Of a stretch of 64,000 nucleotides of DNA, positions 48,922-58,537 are shown one piece after another. The position numbers were made by a program, and so were the translations under genes. The notes beneath the pieces were generated by a model that ran no database searches, was not told the origin of the DNA, and saw nothing but the letters and a program-made list of their open reading frames with translations. This DNA comes from Trichomonas vaginalis G3 (lineage: Eukaryota > Parabasalia > Trichomonadida > Trichomonadidae). Each line of letters starts with the position of its first letter. Within the stretch, counting starts at the first letter, position 1. The DNA is taken from the NCBI RefSeq assembly GCF_026262505.1, contig NC_067203.1:3348001-3412000 (forward strand). Reading direction: 5' to 3'.

Positions 48922-50007
48922 TTAGAAGAATTTTCTTATTCTTTCTGGCATGTTTTTATCTTTCCAGTACTCCCGCTCTAATGGTCCCAGATGAGTTGGT
49001 TTAGATTCTCTCAAGTTCTTAGATGGTATAACATCTTCAACGCCTCCTTCATATCTTACTTTATAAGTGTCATCGTTTATGTTGTAGTCAAGTATTTCAA
49101 TAACCACTCCTCGCTTTGCTTCGTCAATGGTTTCAGCAAGTTTGCCATTACTACTTTCGACTAATTTATGTCGAGGATAAAACGCAATAGAGTCGTCGGC
49201 AGCTTTTATAAGATATCCATTACCTTGCGTAGAGTCTACAATATAATAATTTCGACTTAACCTTAAACGTTTCTTTGTCAACGGTTTGTCGTCAAGAACT
49301 ACACGAACTTTTGTACCAGGAATGAGAGTAAATTGTGTTGAATTTCTGATATTTTGTGTTTGACTTCGTTTCTTTTGTATATACTTTTCTTCTTGTTGTT
49401 GTGTCATTGAATTTGGTGTATGTCCTGTTGTAGAATGTGTTGAGGAATTATATACTTCGAGAAAATGTTTCATTGTTTCTTCGGTAAAGTCTCGCTCTTG
49501 ATTTAAATCTCTGAGAGTCCTTATGAAGCGGTTAATGATACCGAGTATGTTATGGTTATGGTCTTCAGTAGTGTAGTGAGTTATGTTATGCTTAATGAGA
49601 AATTCTGTGATTTCGTTGCTGAGGTATGCACTGTCTTGGTCTGATGTTAAAGTACTTGGGCTATGTTCTGCTACAAACTTTTGTAAAACTCTTAACACTT
49701 CATGAGTTCCTTTATTTCTCATTATATACGCAAAAGCTTTACGAGTGTTAACATTTATGAAGATGAGGAATGGTTTATGTCCTCCTTTTCTGCTTTGAAT
49801 GAGAGTGTCAAATTGGTATGCGTCAGGAGTGTTGGAGTAAATTGGTAAAAAGTAGTCGTAAGGGTTTATTTTTGTTTGATGTACAACATTTTTGTCAAAG
49901 AACCTTTTCACTTCAGCTCTGTTAGTAAATCCCCGACTCTTTGCAGCTTCATTGAACTTCTTAAATGACCTCCATGGATGTTGTTCGAATACTTCTTTCA
50001 AGCTCAT
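48922..50007 (-). CDS. Retroviral-type (Polinton) integrase, 361 aa
   Basis: This inserts the element into host DNA and makes the 6-bp target duplications seen here. It has an N-terminal helical region, then an rve-type core with YQFDTLI (D67), TSDQDSAYLSNEI (D123) and GIINRFIRTLRDLN, followed by TGHTPNSM. The C-terminus has an SH3/chromo-like end (DTYKVRYEGGVEDVIPSKNL), common in Polinton integrases. It is open end to end, and the start lies 19 bp from the fibre gene stop. Family membership is supported by the surrounding capsid/PolB/ATPase set and not by LTRs, which are absent. Confidence 0.88.
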   Translation of the reverse strand: MSLKEVFEQHPWRSFKKFNEAAKSRGFTNRAEVKRFFDKNVVHQTKINPYDYFLPIYSNTPDAYQFDTLIQSRKGGHKPFLIFINVNTRKAFAYIMRNKGTHEVLRVLQKFVAEHSPSTLTSDQDSAYLSNEITEFLIKHNITHYTTEDHNHNILGIINRFIRTLRDLNQERDFTEETMKHFLEVYNSSTHSTTGHTPNSMTQQQEEKYIQKKRSQTQNIRNSTQFTLIPGTKVRVVLDDKPLTKKRLRLSRNYYIVDSTQGNGYLIKAADDSIAFYPRHKLVESSNGKLAETIDEAKRGVVIEILDYNINDDTYKVRYEGGVEDVIPSKNLRESKPTHLGPLEREYWKDKNMPERIRKFF

Positions 50008-51945
50008 TTATGTAAAGTTAAAGATTTTAACCAACTCGTATCCAAGCGTGCATTGTTATATAAGGAGGCATATAATCTTTTCCATTACCTGCTGGGTCTG
50101 TAATACCAGCTACAACATGTGTATGATTTCCTGCAGTTCCACAGAAAATACCTGTGCTAACATCTTTGGGGTCAGTTGAAATATCATATCTATGCATTCC
50201 CTGTCTATCCGAACCCGCTGCAAGATTTGTATAACCTCTTTTTGTTATTGAATGTGAATGGTTTCCTTCCACAGATGTTCTTCCACTGAACCTATGCATA
50301 TGTGAAGGAAGGTTTTCAATACCTATTTTCTTTGAACCTCCCATCTTCATTGACTGCGTATTAGTGTAGAATGGAAAACTGTCAACTATTTCATACCATC
50401 TACCACCAAATAAAGTGTTTGGATTTATTGGATTCATAGACGTATAAACAGCTCCTATAGGATATATTAAATCATATATGCTCATAACTCTATAAACATA
50501 TTCTAAAGAACTTATGTCATTAAATACCATTTGGAATGTATCTCCCGGATGAAATGTTGCATTTGTTCCACTTTTATAATGTAATGTTAGTTCAATAGAA
50601 TTATCCAAGAAAAATTCAAAAGTATCTGGTTGAAGACCTCTAACAAATTCAAATGGAGTTGCTGGTTCACCATTTATAATTTCTGTTGTAAATGTCATTG
50701 TATCTGGTTTCGAAAATTTCTTTGTTAGTTCTGCATCCACATAAGTTTTGTCAGCTTTCTTATCTAACATTGCTGGTAGTTCATATGCTTCAAAGTTTCT
50801 GGCATGATCTTCGGTATTCCTGCAACTCTTATCTAAATTGTTAAGAGTATCTTTTACGCTTGTACTTGGATTTTCTAATGGTGCATTTGAACCCAAATCA
50901 AAGTTCAAGATAATGTCGTCTGCTCTAACAGTAGTGAAGGATTTATGTGTATGGTTCTTGTCAGCTTTCTTATCTAACATTGCTGGTAGTTCATATGCTT
51001 CAAAGTTTCTGGCATGATCTTCGATATTCATACATTTACCATTTAAGGAGTTTAGTGTATCTTTTACGCTTGTACTTGGATTTTCTAATGGTGCACTTGA
51101 ACCCAAATCAAAGTTCAATATTATGTCGTCTGCTCTAACAGTAGTGAAGGATTCGTTTTGTATGGTTCTTGTCAGCTTTACTGTCTAAAGAAGTTTGAAG
51201 TTCATTTATATCGGAGATGTTGTGTTTATGAGATTTCAAAACTTTGTTCATTGCTTCGAGTTCATCTTTGTCAGCTTTACTTTTAATAGCATCTTCAAAC
51301 GTTATTTTTTGACTTAACTCTCTCTTGGTCAACTAATACACCGTTAACATTGAAAGTAGAGGCATAAATTTCACCGGTATAACTAAATGCTTCTTGTGCT
51401 TTACCTGTGTCATAATGTACAGTACAGCTTATGTCATAACCTTTAGCACGAATGTATTTATATCTTCTTTCATTAACATTTTTTGTCTTCGCTTCATCAC
51501 TTCGTGTTAAATATCCATGGTAGTCCGTTATAATCTGTTCGTCTGAAGTTATATAATGAACGTGGTTTTTATCTGCTTTTTCGGCTAATTTCTCATTAAC
51601 ATCATTCACTTCTAATTCAACTCTTCCGCCAGAACTCTTAATCATTAATCTTTTTCATTAATTCGGTAATTACGTCATAAAGACTATATTCTGTTTTTCG
51701 GTTTTGTAAATAATGAGTCAAAATTTCTTTTCATCATTACATCGCTGACATTAATGATATCACCAATTCCTTTTTCATTTATTCTCTTCATTAGTTCTGC
51801 AATAATGACGAATATATAATCTGTTAATTTATTCTCTTCATCGAGGGTTATAGAATGTTTTGAAATTGAATCATTAACTCCTCTAAATAAATCAATAACT
51901 TCAGGATACACGTTTTTAATGTCCTCGAATAACCCGACCAGTATC

Positions 51946-51978
51946 CTCGCCACTATGTGGCTCTGAGCCCGTTGGGCT
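51946..51978 (-). repeat. Double-hairpin mini-insert H8 (33 bp) in fibre
   Basis: On the minus strand: GAGCCCAACGGGCTC, spacer AGA, GCCACATAGTGGC, then GAG. The E1 fibre at about 17778 shows the empty site (caacag|gatactgg). The insert is exactly 33 bp. Confidence 0.85.
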
Positions 51979-52649
51979 CTGTTGTTCATGTTCTTCGTTC
52001 CCGTCGTTACGTGGTTTTAATCTCTAACCATCATCAACGCAGCCATAACCGAGGGTTTGTTGCTAGATCTGTTCGAAAATCCGTCCGTTATGTACAGTAT
52101 ATCTAAATAATTTCTTTGTGTTTGTTAAAACATTTGAAAAAGTCTTTTAAAACCATCTACAAAATTTCCTGTTTCACCTAATGTTCTTGCAGCATTTACA
52201 AGCTCACCCATTCCCGCTTTTGACCCCAAAAACGTCCATATTGCATTTATTTCACTCTGTATAGTTGTCATTCAGCGAAACTAACACCCGCATTCGCTAA
52301 GCTGAAAATGAAATTCATGGATCGAACTTAATTCACCTTCTTTTTCAATTTCAACGAACTCACTAACATGAGATTTAAATATTCTTTCGTTAAAATTGTT
52401 TTCCCCGATGTTATGTCATTAACGAAACTATCACCGTCAAAAGTTAACGAATTCAATTTCGTCGTTGATGCTTTTATTTCATAACGCTTTATCAATAGTT
52501 TTTGGCTCACCTTCTTTAGAAGCATATGAAAACATTAATGAATGAATTATATGTATTCGTGAATGAGTTAAAATCAATGATTTTCATTAATGAAGCCTTT
52601 AATGATTCATTAACTGTTGAATCCCTTAAAACAATTACTGAACTGTCAT

Positions 52650-52710
52650 GGCTTCGCCTGGTCGCTTCGGTCTGAAAGACCTTCAGGACTCAAAGAGTCC
52701 GTTTGCGACT
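52650..52710 (-). repeat. Nested double-hairpin insert H9 (61 bp)
   Basis: Relative to E1 (about 17098-17108), 61 bp are added. On the minus strand an outer pair GTCGC...GCGAC followed by GGCGAAGCC encloses two further hairpins, GGACTCTTTGAGTCC and GGTCTTTCAGACC. It looks like one double-hairpin unit placed in the loop of another. Confidence 0.8.
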
Positions 52711-53304
52711 TTATGAAAGGTACACTGCAAACCGTCGAGTTTGGATCAAATGCTGTAGTTGGTGCAGGAATATTAATGATATAAGTCATTAAATCATTAA
52801 GTGACGTAAATAATGTTGTCGTTTTTTGATTTAATTTCTTTAGCATCTGTTATATATGGTAATTTTATTTCTGTAGTTTTCTGAATTAAAGATATTCGCT
52901 AAAAATGTTTTGTAAACTGTTTTGAACAGCTGTGTAAACGTTGAATCCGGAACTCTTACGATTTCACCATCCTTAATAAAAGGCATTGTACATGGCGTAG
53001 TGCTTGGGTCAAATCTTTCGGGATTATAATTCAACATATATTCTAGCTTCATGAAGAGACTTATATACTGTTGTGTCGTTCTTCATGACGATTTCACCAT
53101 TTACAATGAATGGCATAGTACATGGAGTTAAAATGGGGTCAAACTTTTCATAGTCCTTCCATGTTATGTATTTCTCGGTATTTCCATCACTGATAACAAT
53201 ATATTTGTCAGTAAGTGTGAGAGAGTATTGACCAAAATATAAACGTTTAGCTCTGTCAGCTTCATACGCATATGCAGCAATAGTCATATTTTAATGAGAA
53301 TAAA

Positions 53305-54081
53305 ATGTTGTTCTATTTGCAAAGTACAGACCCAAACGAATACGGGACAGTAAAGCTACAAACAAACTTAGGTCTACAGAATGAGCCACTTGCTTTCAGA
53401 GTTGTTGACTTCAATACTATCGCAACTTTTGTCATAACAGATGAAACAGATTTCATGGAGCTTGAAATAGATGGAAAGAAGCACGAAATAAGATTTCACA
53501 ATAATGTAGAATATAAGATGGAAACATTAGCTGGAGTGTTAAATGCTCTCATAAATACTACAATAAACAAGGATAACGAAGAAAACTTAATGAATGTTAA
53601 ACTTATTGCAGGAGTTTTGAAGTTCAGTTATGCAAAGGAGTTTAAGATAACACGAATGAGTCATAGAGTTCAATTGCTTCTGGGAGCATACCATATGACA
53701 TTTCCTTTGAAAAGTGTTGACAAAACGATTGAGATGAAATCTGTTCCATACGTATGTTATGGCAACTGTTTATACATTGAGTCTAAAATAGCTAATGTCA
53801 CAGGCATTTCAGGAGTTAATAGTAAAGGTTCAGTAGAATATAAGTCTTTCTGTTATGCAGTCAATTCAATGTTCATTCCAAACGTTCCTGTCATAGCAAC
53901 TCATTTAGGTAAATGGGTTCGCATTAGTCCTCATAATTTGAAAGACATGCAATTCAGACTAGTTGACTTTCAGGGCGAGCCTGTAGAACTGAAGGCACCA
54001 GTGCGAATGACTGTTGAAGTTGACTTTTTAGAAAATATTAAATGCAACAGCTTACAAGAGAACTCAGAGCTAAAAATATAA
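53305..54081 (+). CDS. Penton/minor-capsid-like protein, 258 aa
   Basis: MLFYLQSTDPNEYGTVKLQT ..., with ETLAGVLNALINTTIN and LLLGAYHMTF segments. The C-terminal block is beta-rich: WVRISPHNLKDMQFRLVDFQ, then GEPVELKAPVRMTVEVDFLE. That end ('...lvD..g.pv.l...v.v.v.f') is typical of small Polinton virion proteins, so a penton or fibre-base role is plausible (inference). It is divergent from the fibre gene by 17 bp and overlaps the following gene by 40 bp. Confidence 0.6.
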   Translation: MLFYLQSTDPNEYGTVKLQTNLGLQNEPLAFRVVDFNTIATFVITDETDFMELEIDGKKHEIRFHNNVEYKMETLAGVLNALINTTINKDNEENLMNVKLIAGVLKFSYAKEFKITRMSHRVQLLLGAYHMTFPLKSVDKTIEMKSVPYVCYGNCLYIESKIANVTGISGVNSKGSVEYKSFCYAVNSMFIPNVPVIATHLGKWVRISPHNLKDMQFRLVDFQGEPVELKAPVRMTVEVDFLENIKCNSLQENSELKI

Positions 54082-54311
54082 AGTATGAATGTTATGTATT
54101 AGGTCATGAACTTTGGTTGTTGCTGTTTGATGAAACAAATGAGTTAGTTATGTCAGTCAAGAGAACAGAAAAAGGCGTCAAAGGCGCCGAGCGCAAAGCG
54201 CTATATTGTGTTAGTGAAAACTGCACCAAGTCAATAAGATTAGGTTTGCATTATGAAGATGAGTTCGATACTGTTGAAGAAGTTTTGGATAGATATTACA
54301 AATTGCTTTAA
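54042..54311 (+). CDS. Hypothetical protein, 89 aa, with 10-residue hairpin insert
   Basis: As 15533-15772, but with GVKGAERKAL added after RTEK. It overlaps the upstream gene's 3' end by 40 bp in another frame in both elements, so the overlap is an old feature. It ends convergently with 54308-54920. Confidence 0.6.
   Translation: MQQLTRELRAKNIKYECYVLGHELWLLLFDETNELVMSVKRTEKGVKGAERKALYCVSENCTKSIRLGLHYEDEFDTVEEVLDRYYKLL
54174..54203 (+). repeat. Double-hairpin mini-insert H7 (30 bp)
   Basis: GGCGTCAAAGGCGCC, spacer GA, GCGCAAAGCGC. E1 at about 15640-15650 has the uninterrupted site (gaacagaaaaa|tattgtg). The insert is exactly 30 bp. Confidence 0.88.
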
Positions 54312-54920
54312 TTTACTAAAACATATTTCAAGCAAAGTTTATATTCTGTTGAAAGTTTTGTATATTCATTCGAATATTTATACTTAAACTCAACTCCTGT
54401 AGTTCCTGGTGTTTCAATGATGCGGATGTTACCTATTTATGAATGGTGGCGTTTGACCACAGCATTCGATTTCAGGGTCGAGATAGTCAATGACACATTG
54501 TTTCCCTGTTATTCGTGATATAACATTTTCAAGGTCCTCCTTTGTTAGAATTATTTGGTTCTTACTTATAAGATTTGTCAAAAGCTTCTTATCGTCTTTG
54601 AGTAAAATTGTTTGGTATAACTGAAGAAGGTAATGGTCTACGTTATCTGAAGGATTTGTTTGAACATTTGTGTAAGGATTGTCGTTGGCTTCTCTTGAAA
54701 GAATTTGGTCCAGTGGTGGATACTCTAACTTAACATCTGATGTAGCGTTAGCGTTTGAAGCTGAGTTTAAATTCACGGATTTCAGCTCTGGTTCTGGTTC
54801 TTTCAAACACTCCGAACTATAGTTCTTTATGACAATATTGTTTGTCGTTCGTGAGTCAACATTTGATGTTGGTTCAATTGGAACATTAACGGCACCAGCT
54901 AAGATGGATTTGCTTCTCAT
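54308..54920 (-). pseudogene. Hypothetical structural-block protein (E2 copy, broken)
   Basis: Starts MRSKSILAGAVNVPIEPTSN and is open over most of its length (YPPLDQILSREANDNPYTNV; LLQLYQTILLKDDKKLLTNL). Counterpart of 14922-15536; divergent from 54946-55347 by 25 bp. Confidence 0.5.
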
Positions 54921-54945
54921 TTCATATAGAATAAAAACCTTTTAT

Positions 54946-55347
54946 ATGTATGAAATGAACAATATACTCGACAAGGGTTTGAATGTAAAGCTAACGAATG
55001 AAAATATTGTTGAATTCACTGAGACAGGAGCTGTGTATAAAGATGTAGAACTACTGAACAAAAGAGCTAAGGGAAGAAGCAGGAACATGAACAAAGGGTG
55101 GAAGCCTATAAAAATTTATGTCAATGATGGCTCAGGAGGTTCAAACATAAAGTATGCAGAAAGTTATAGAGTTTATGCTCTCAAAGGTGAAAAGCCTTCA
55201 TTTAAGAACAGCTATTCTAACGCATATCCTCAAAAGTTAACAGATGGAGAAGTGGATGATATGAATGACAGCAAAAATATTAACAGAAATGGCGACAGAG
55301 ATGCATGGAATTTGTTTACCATCAGTCAATTGAAGGTTAAACTTTAA
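54946..55347 (+). CDS. Hypothetical protein, 133 aa (E2 copy)
   Basis: Nearly identical to 14496-14897 (one visible change, SYSNAYPQ for SYSNPYPQ). Same 4-bp convergent overlap with the ATPase gene. Confidence 0.55.
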   Translation: MYEMNNILDKGLNVKLTNENIVEFTETGAVYKDVELLNKRAKGRSRNMNKGWKPIKIYVNDGSGGSNIKYAESYRVYALKGEKPSFKNSYSNAYPQKLTDGEVDDMNDSKNINRNGDRDAWNLFTISQLKVKL

Positions 55348-56231
55348 AACAATGTTGGTCGTTCCCATGGAATATTTTTGACTTTAATGGTATTAGTCAT
55401 GATATGAATCTCAAGGTATGAACGAGGAGAGATGAGAGACTTATATGCTTCCCAAATTTCTTCAAAAGGTAATGTTATACCTGACTGTTTCCAAATGAGT
55501 TCAATATCATAACGTGAGAAACCTTGAAAGATAACGAAGTCAGTTATGAGACGTTTTATGTTTAAAGCTAAAAACCTCCATGTTTGCATAAGCATTGCTA
55601 CAGTTAAGTGGTAATGTCTGACTTTAGTTATGATGTTAGCTAATGGTGTGTCTGCTTTTGACACTAAACCTTTACCAGCGAAGTCGTCACAAACGAGCAG
55701 AGTGTTTGAAGGATACTTTTTGAAGGGGTATTTTGAAAGTTTTGATAGAATGTAGTTTGTCAGTCGTTTCATATCGTAAACTCCTGAGTACTGACGTAAG
55801 TGGTGTTTGTCAATAATTCTTTCCATCTCCTCAGAAGTCTTTTGCATTCCTGACTGTATGAACTCTACAATAGCATAATATTTTCTCTTACGTCGAATGT
55901 AACGTTGAAGAAATTCAATGAGTTCACTGTCTGGAACTTTAACGACAGAGGCTTGAACTTTTGACATAAATGTTTTCGCTGTTGAGTCCATAGAGTCTGA
56001 AGTTGCTGATATAATGATTTGGTCATAATATGAGTCATTTCCTAAACGTTCTGTTATGAGTATATGACGAATTAAATTAAATGTCTTACCTGAACCCATC
56101 TTTCCACAATAGAAATAAACGCCATTTGAACAGAACTCATAGTCCTTACTGAAAGGAAGAATGAGAGAAGAGTTAAGTTTGTCTGTAGTTTCATTCATGT
56201 CTTCATCTACGTCATGTATTAAATGCTTCAT
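55344..56231 (-). CDS. A32-like packaging ATPase (E2 copy)
   Basis: Open and almost identical to 13612-14499, with the same Walker A GKMGSGKT and Walker B LLVCDDF. Divergent from the virion gene at 56248. Confidence 0.92.
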   Translation of the reverse strand: MKHLIHDVDEDMNETTDKLNSSLILPFSKDYEFCSNGVYFYCGKMGSGKTFNLIRHILITERLGNDSYYDQIIISATSDSMDSTAKTFMSKVQASVVKVPDSELIEFLQRYIRRKRKYYAIVEFIQSGMQKTSEEMERIIDKHHLRQYSGVYDMKRLTNYILSKLSKYPFKKYPSNTLLVCDDFAGKGLVSKADTPLANIITKVRHYHLTVAMLMQTWRFLALNIKRLITDFVIFQGFSRYDIELIWKQSGITLPFEEIWEAYKSLISPRSYLEIHIMTNTIKVKNIPWERPTLF

Positions 56232-56247
56232 TTTATCTCCATTAAAA

Positions 56248-57128
56248 ATGCAAGTCAGAAATATTCAGAACATAGCACCGAGTCTAACTGACAAGAGTAT
56301 AAAGATATACTATGAACACGTTATGATGAAACCTACCAAAATTCAAGAAAGTCAGTATACTTATGAATATCCAAGGCACTGGTAGAGTATGTAGGAGGTG
56401 AGAAAGCTATTGAAATCAGACAGGTTCGAAGTATTCCAGCAGGAAGAACAATATTATTGAAGAACTTTAATGTTTTGAGGTATAATGATGAAACAAAGAA
56501 GCAAGATAGTTTTCCTGTTGCTGTGTATGTGAACCTAGACACAGGAGATGACATGAAAGTTTTTAATACAAAGCTTCAAACGGTATTGAAAGAACAACTG
56601 ACTGCGGAAGGACATCCATTACCTTCAGAAGTTAGCATAGCATATAATTTTGAAACAAATGCAATAGATTTTAAAGTCGTCTCTGCAAAGAAGTCAGGTT
56701 TTACATTTAATGAAGCAGATGTATATTCGAATGAAAACTTCAAAGCTATTGCATGGTTAGATAATGACGATTGCTTTAAGAAAATATTTAAATTCAGTGA
56801 CTCAAAGATGTCAATAGATGACCTTCGTGGAATGTTACCATCGACGTTTACAGTTGAAGGTTCAGCAGGATTGCTTACAAGATTGTCAATTGGTGGTATT
56901 TGGTCTCGTGAGAACATTGTTATAAAATCCAGTATAAGTGAATTTGCTGAAGAATCTATATTATGTCTTTCAAACTACATGTATTCGCCGCCGAAGCATT
57001 ATAGTATAACAAACTTTGTCAGTAAGTTTAATATAAGACTTGTCGAACCTTCTTCAATGAAAGATGTTGTGCTACCTAAAGATGGAAAGGATGGACTCAT
57101 TATTGAGATGATTTTAATAGCATATTAA
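56248..57128 (+). pseudogene. Probable virion protein (E2 copy, broken)
   Basis: Counterpart of the open 12714-13595 gene. It runs directly into 57129-57353 and 57354-57866 without spacers, one strand, one likely transcription run. Confidence 0.65.
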
Positions 57129-57353
57129 ATGAGCTTGTTTTTAAAGGTCATTCATGATGAAATAACTGTTGTAGAAGATGTTAGCAATTGTTCAGACATT
57201 TTGAAGCGTATAGATGATATAAGAAATAAGTTTATGAAGCCGCAACGCGGCGAGGACGAAGTCCATGAGAATGTTTATGTTTCATTGACTTTCTCCAGTA
57301 ACGAGAACTTTTATGAGATAATATTGAAGAGAGATGATTTTAATATGGTGTAA
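57129..57353 (+). CDS. Hypothetical protein, 74 aa (E2 copy)
   Basis: MSLFLKVIHDEITVVEDVSN ... KRDDFNMV. The variable centre KPQRGEDEVHEN is encoded by a double hairpin with other bases than in E1 (see 12489-12713). Confidence 0.6.
   Translation: MSLFLKVIHDEITVVEDVSNCSDILKRIDDIRNKFMKPQRGEDEVHENVYVSLTFSSNENFYEIILKRDDFNMV
57239..57264 (+). repeat. Double-hairpin mini-insert H2
   Basis: GCCGCAACGCGGC, GA, GGACGAAGTCC, followed by atg. The same sequence occurs in PolB (23626-23651). It occupies the site where E1 has H1. Confidence 0.85.
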
Positions 57354-57866
57354 ATGGTAGCTTGGGCAGCTTTAGGCGCAATGGGAACAAAAGCATTAGC
57401 ATTTGGAGCAAAAGCACTTGGAGCTTATGACGCAGTAAATAAAATGAGTGGAGGAAGGGTTTCGAAGACATTAGATGCAAATAAAGGAAAGATTGGAGGC
57501 TGGGTTGCAAAGAAGTTAAGATTAAATAAAATAGGACTCATAAATAAAGCATCCAATTTGGTTGCGACTGAGTCAGAAAATGCTTTAGGAAAGGACGATG
57601 AGTTTGCAAAACACGCAAAAGACTTTAATGACCAGATGAAAGGTGAAACAATGCATTTAAATAGAGTCGATGGAACTCTTCCTCCACCAGTAGTTCTTCC
57701 GTATGGTCCCTATGGAATGTATGGAAACCCTTACGAAAGACCATTTGACCCATTGACTGGTGGAAGTAATTGGTATCATTACGGACGAAGAAGAAAGACA
57801 GTCAAGTTGGAGACAGACGTGAAGAAAGCAACTAAAAAGAAACCAAGGAAGAGAGTTATAAAGTAA
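57354..57866 (+). CDS. Glycine/alanine-rich N-terminus, basic C-terminus virion-type protein, 170 aa
   Basis: The N-terminal amphipathic/hydrophobic segment MVAWAALGAMGTKALAFGAK is followed by KKLRLNKIGLINKASNL, a polar middle, a P/Y/G-rich stretch (VLPYGPYGMYGNPYERPFDP) and a strongly basic tail (KKATKKKPRKRVIK). This shape recalls membrane-active or core proteins of adenovirus-like virions; function is inferred from shape and from its place in the structural block. Its 3' end forms the inner edge of the right TIR. Open here; broken in E1. Confidence 0.6.
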   Translation: MVAWAALGAMGTKALAFGAKALGAYDAVNKMSGGRVSKTLDANKGKIGGWVAKKLRLNKIGLINKASNLVATESENALGKDDEFAKHAKDFNDQMKGETMHLNRVDGTLPPPVVLPYGPYGMYGNPYERPFDPLTGGSNWYHYGRRRKTVKLETDVKKATKKKPRKRVIK

Positions 57867-58537
57867 TGAATTCAACGGGTGAAAAAAGAGGTGAAAAAAC
57901 AGGTGACATCTCACCACTTCACCTAAATTTATTTTTGCGCTATGTTTTCATACGTGTGAGGGTGGTGATATCATTAATTTTTAAAGTTTATTTTTTATTT
58001 TATTTTTATTTTATTTGGATGTAATGACAGAACAAAAGCAACTCATACAAATCAAAACATATAACAAACATACATTTAAACATTTATTCTTCCTTCCTGA
58101 GCATAACATGTTCTTTCAAATACATCCGAGACCAGTTGACTTTTCATTGACTGTTTATAAAGATAGAAATAGTTATATCATTAAACCATACGATGACGAA
58201 GGTAAGTTATGTAAATTGTACGTTAAGAAGTTAGAGAAAGTTTATGGCTTCAAGTATGACTACAATAGGGTTAACACTGATGATGAAGATATTGAGGAAA
58301 ATTTATGAGAACATTAGTGAAGTTGTTAGTGAGAACGATAGTGAGAACGTTTATTTTTACATTAGTGAGTTCGTTAGTGAAGTGAAGTGGTTGGCGGCTT
58401 TGTAAATATTTAATGTTAAGTTAGTGTTGTCGTTTGTGTTGTAAAATATACGTTAACGGTTTTGTAAAGTGTCAAATTCACAAGTATTGGGTAAAGTGGA
58501 ACGCAGTGCCACCATACACGAGACTTGTATACTAACT
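57855..58537. repeat. E2 right terminal inverted repeat
   Basis: Matches the E1 TIRs closely through the small gene, with 'gttagtgag' repeats after it, and ends GTATACTAACT. Its match with the E2 left TIR is interrupted (see 36401-37090). Confidence 0.88.
58024..58308 (+). CDS. TIR-borne small protein (E2 right copy)
   Basis: 94 residues, like the E1 copies but with QIKTYNKHTF near the start. Upstream 'ttatttggatgtaATG' lacks the earlier ATG of E1, which fixes the start at MTEQ. Confidence 0.7.
   Translation: MTEQKQLIQIKTYNKHTFKHLFFLPEHNMFFQIHPRPVDFSLTVYKDRNSYIIKPYDDEGKLCKLYVKKLEKVYGFKYDYNRVNTDDEDIEENL

Larger units (their letters stand above)
50027..53287 (-). pseudogene. Long fibre with alternative collar-like tip (E2 copy, broken)
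   Basis: The shaft is like that of E1: FDPxxTPCTMPFI repeats, KADKNHxH modules and three-part TTVRADDIILNFDLGS repeats. The distal end differs: an extra domain (TMTFTTEIINGEPATPFEFV ... LTLHYKSGTNATFHPGDTFQ) and another collar tip (NLPSHMHRFSG, GNHTHVVAG, DYMPPYITMHAWIRVG). Hairpin inserts lie at 51946-51978 and 52650-52710. Confidence 0.75.
36401..58537. mobile_element. E2: Maverick/Polinton element, 22.1 kb (fossil)
   Basis: Same ends, gene order and near-identical sequence as E1 but in opposite orientation. The 6-bp duplication is perfect and the integrase, ATPase and most small genes are open. About seven genes are broken (among them PolB and fibre). It has a different accessory gene set between integrase and KilA-N, another fibre tip, and a diverged small gene in the left TIR. 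Probably a recent insertion. Confidence 0.94.

Noticed and set aside
48922-50007. LTR retrotransposon suggested by the retroviral-type integrase
   Set aside because: No LTRs, gag or reverse transcriptase are present; PolB, capsid protein, ATPase and long TIRs identify Polintons.
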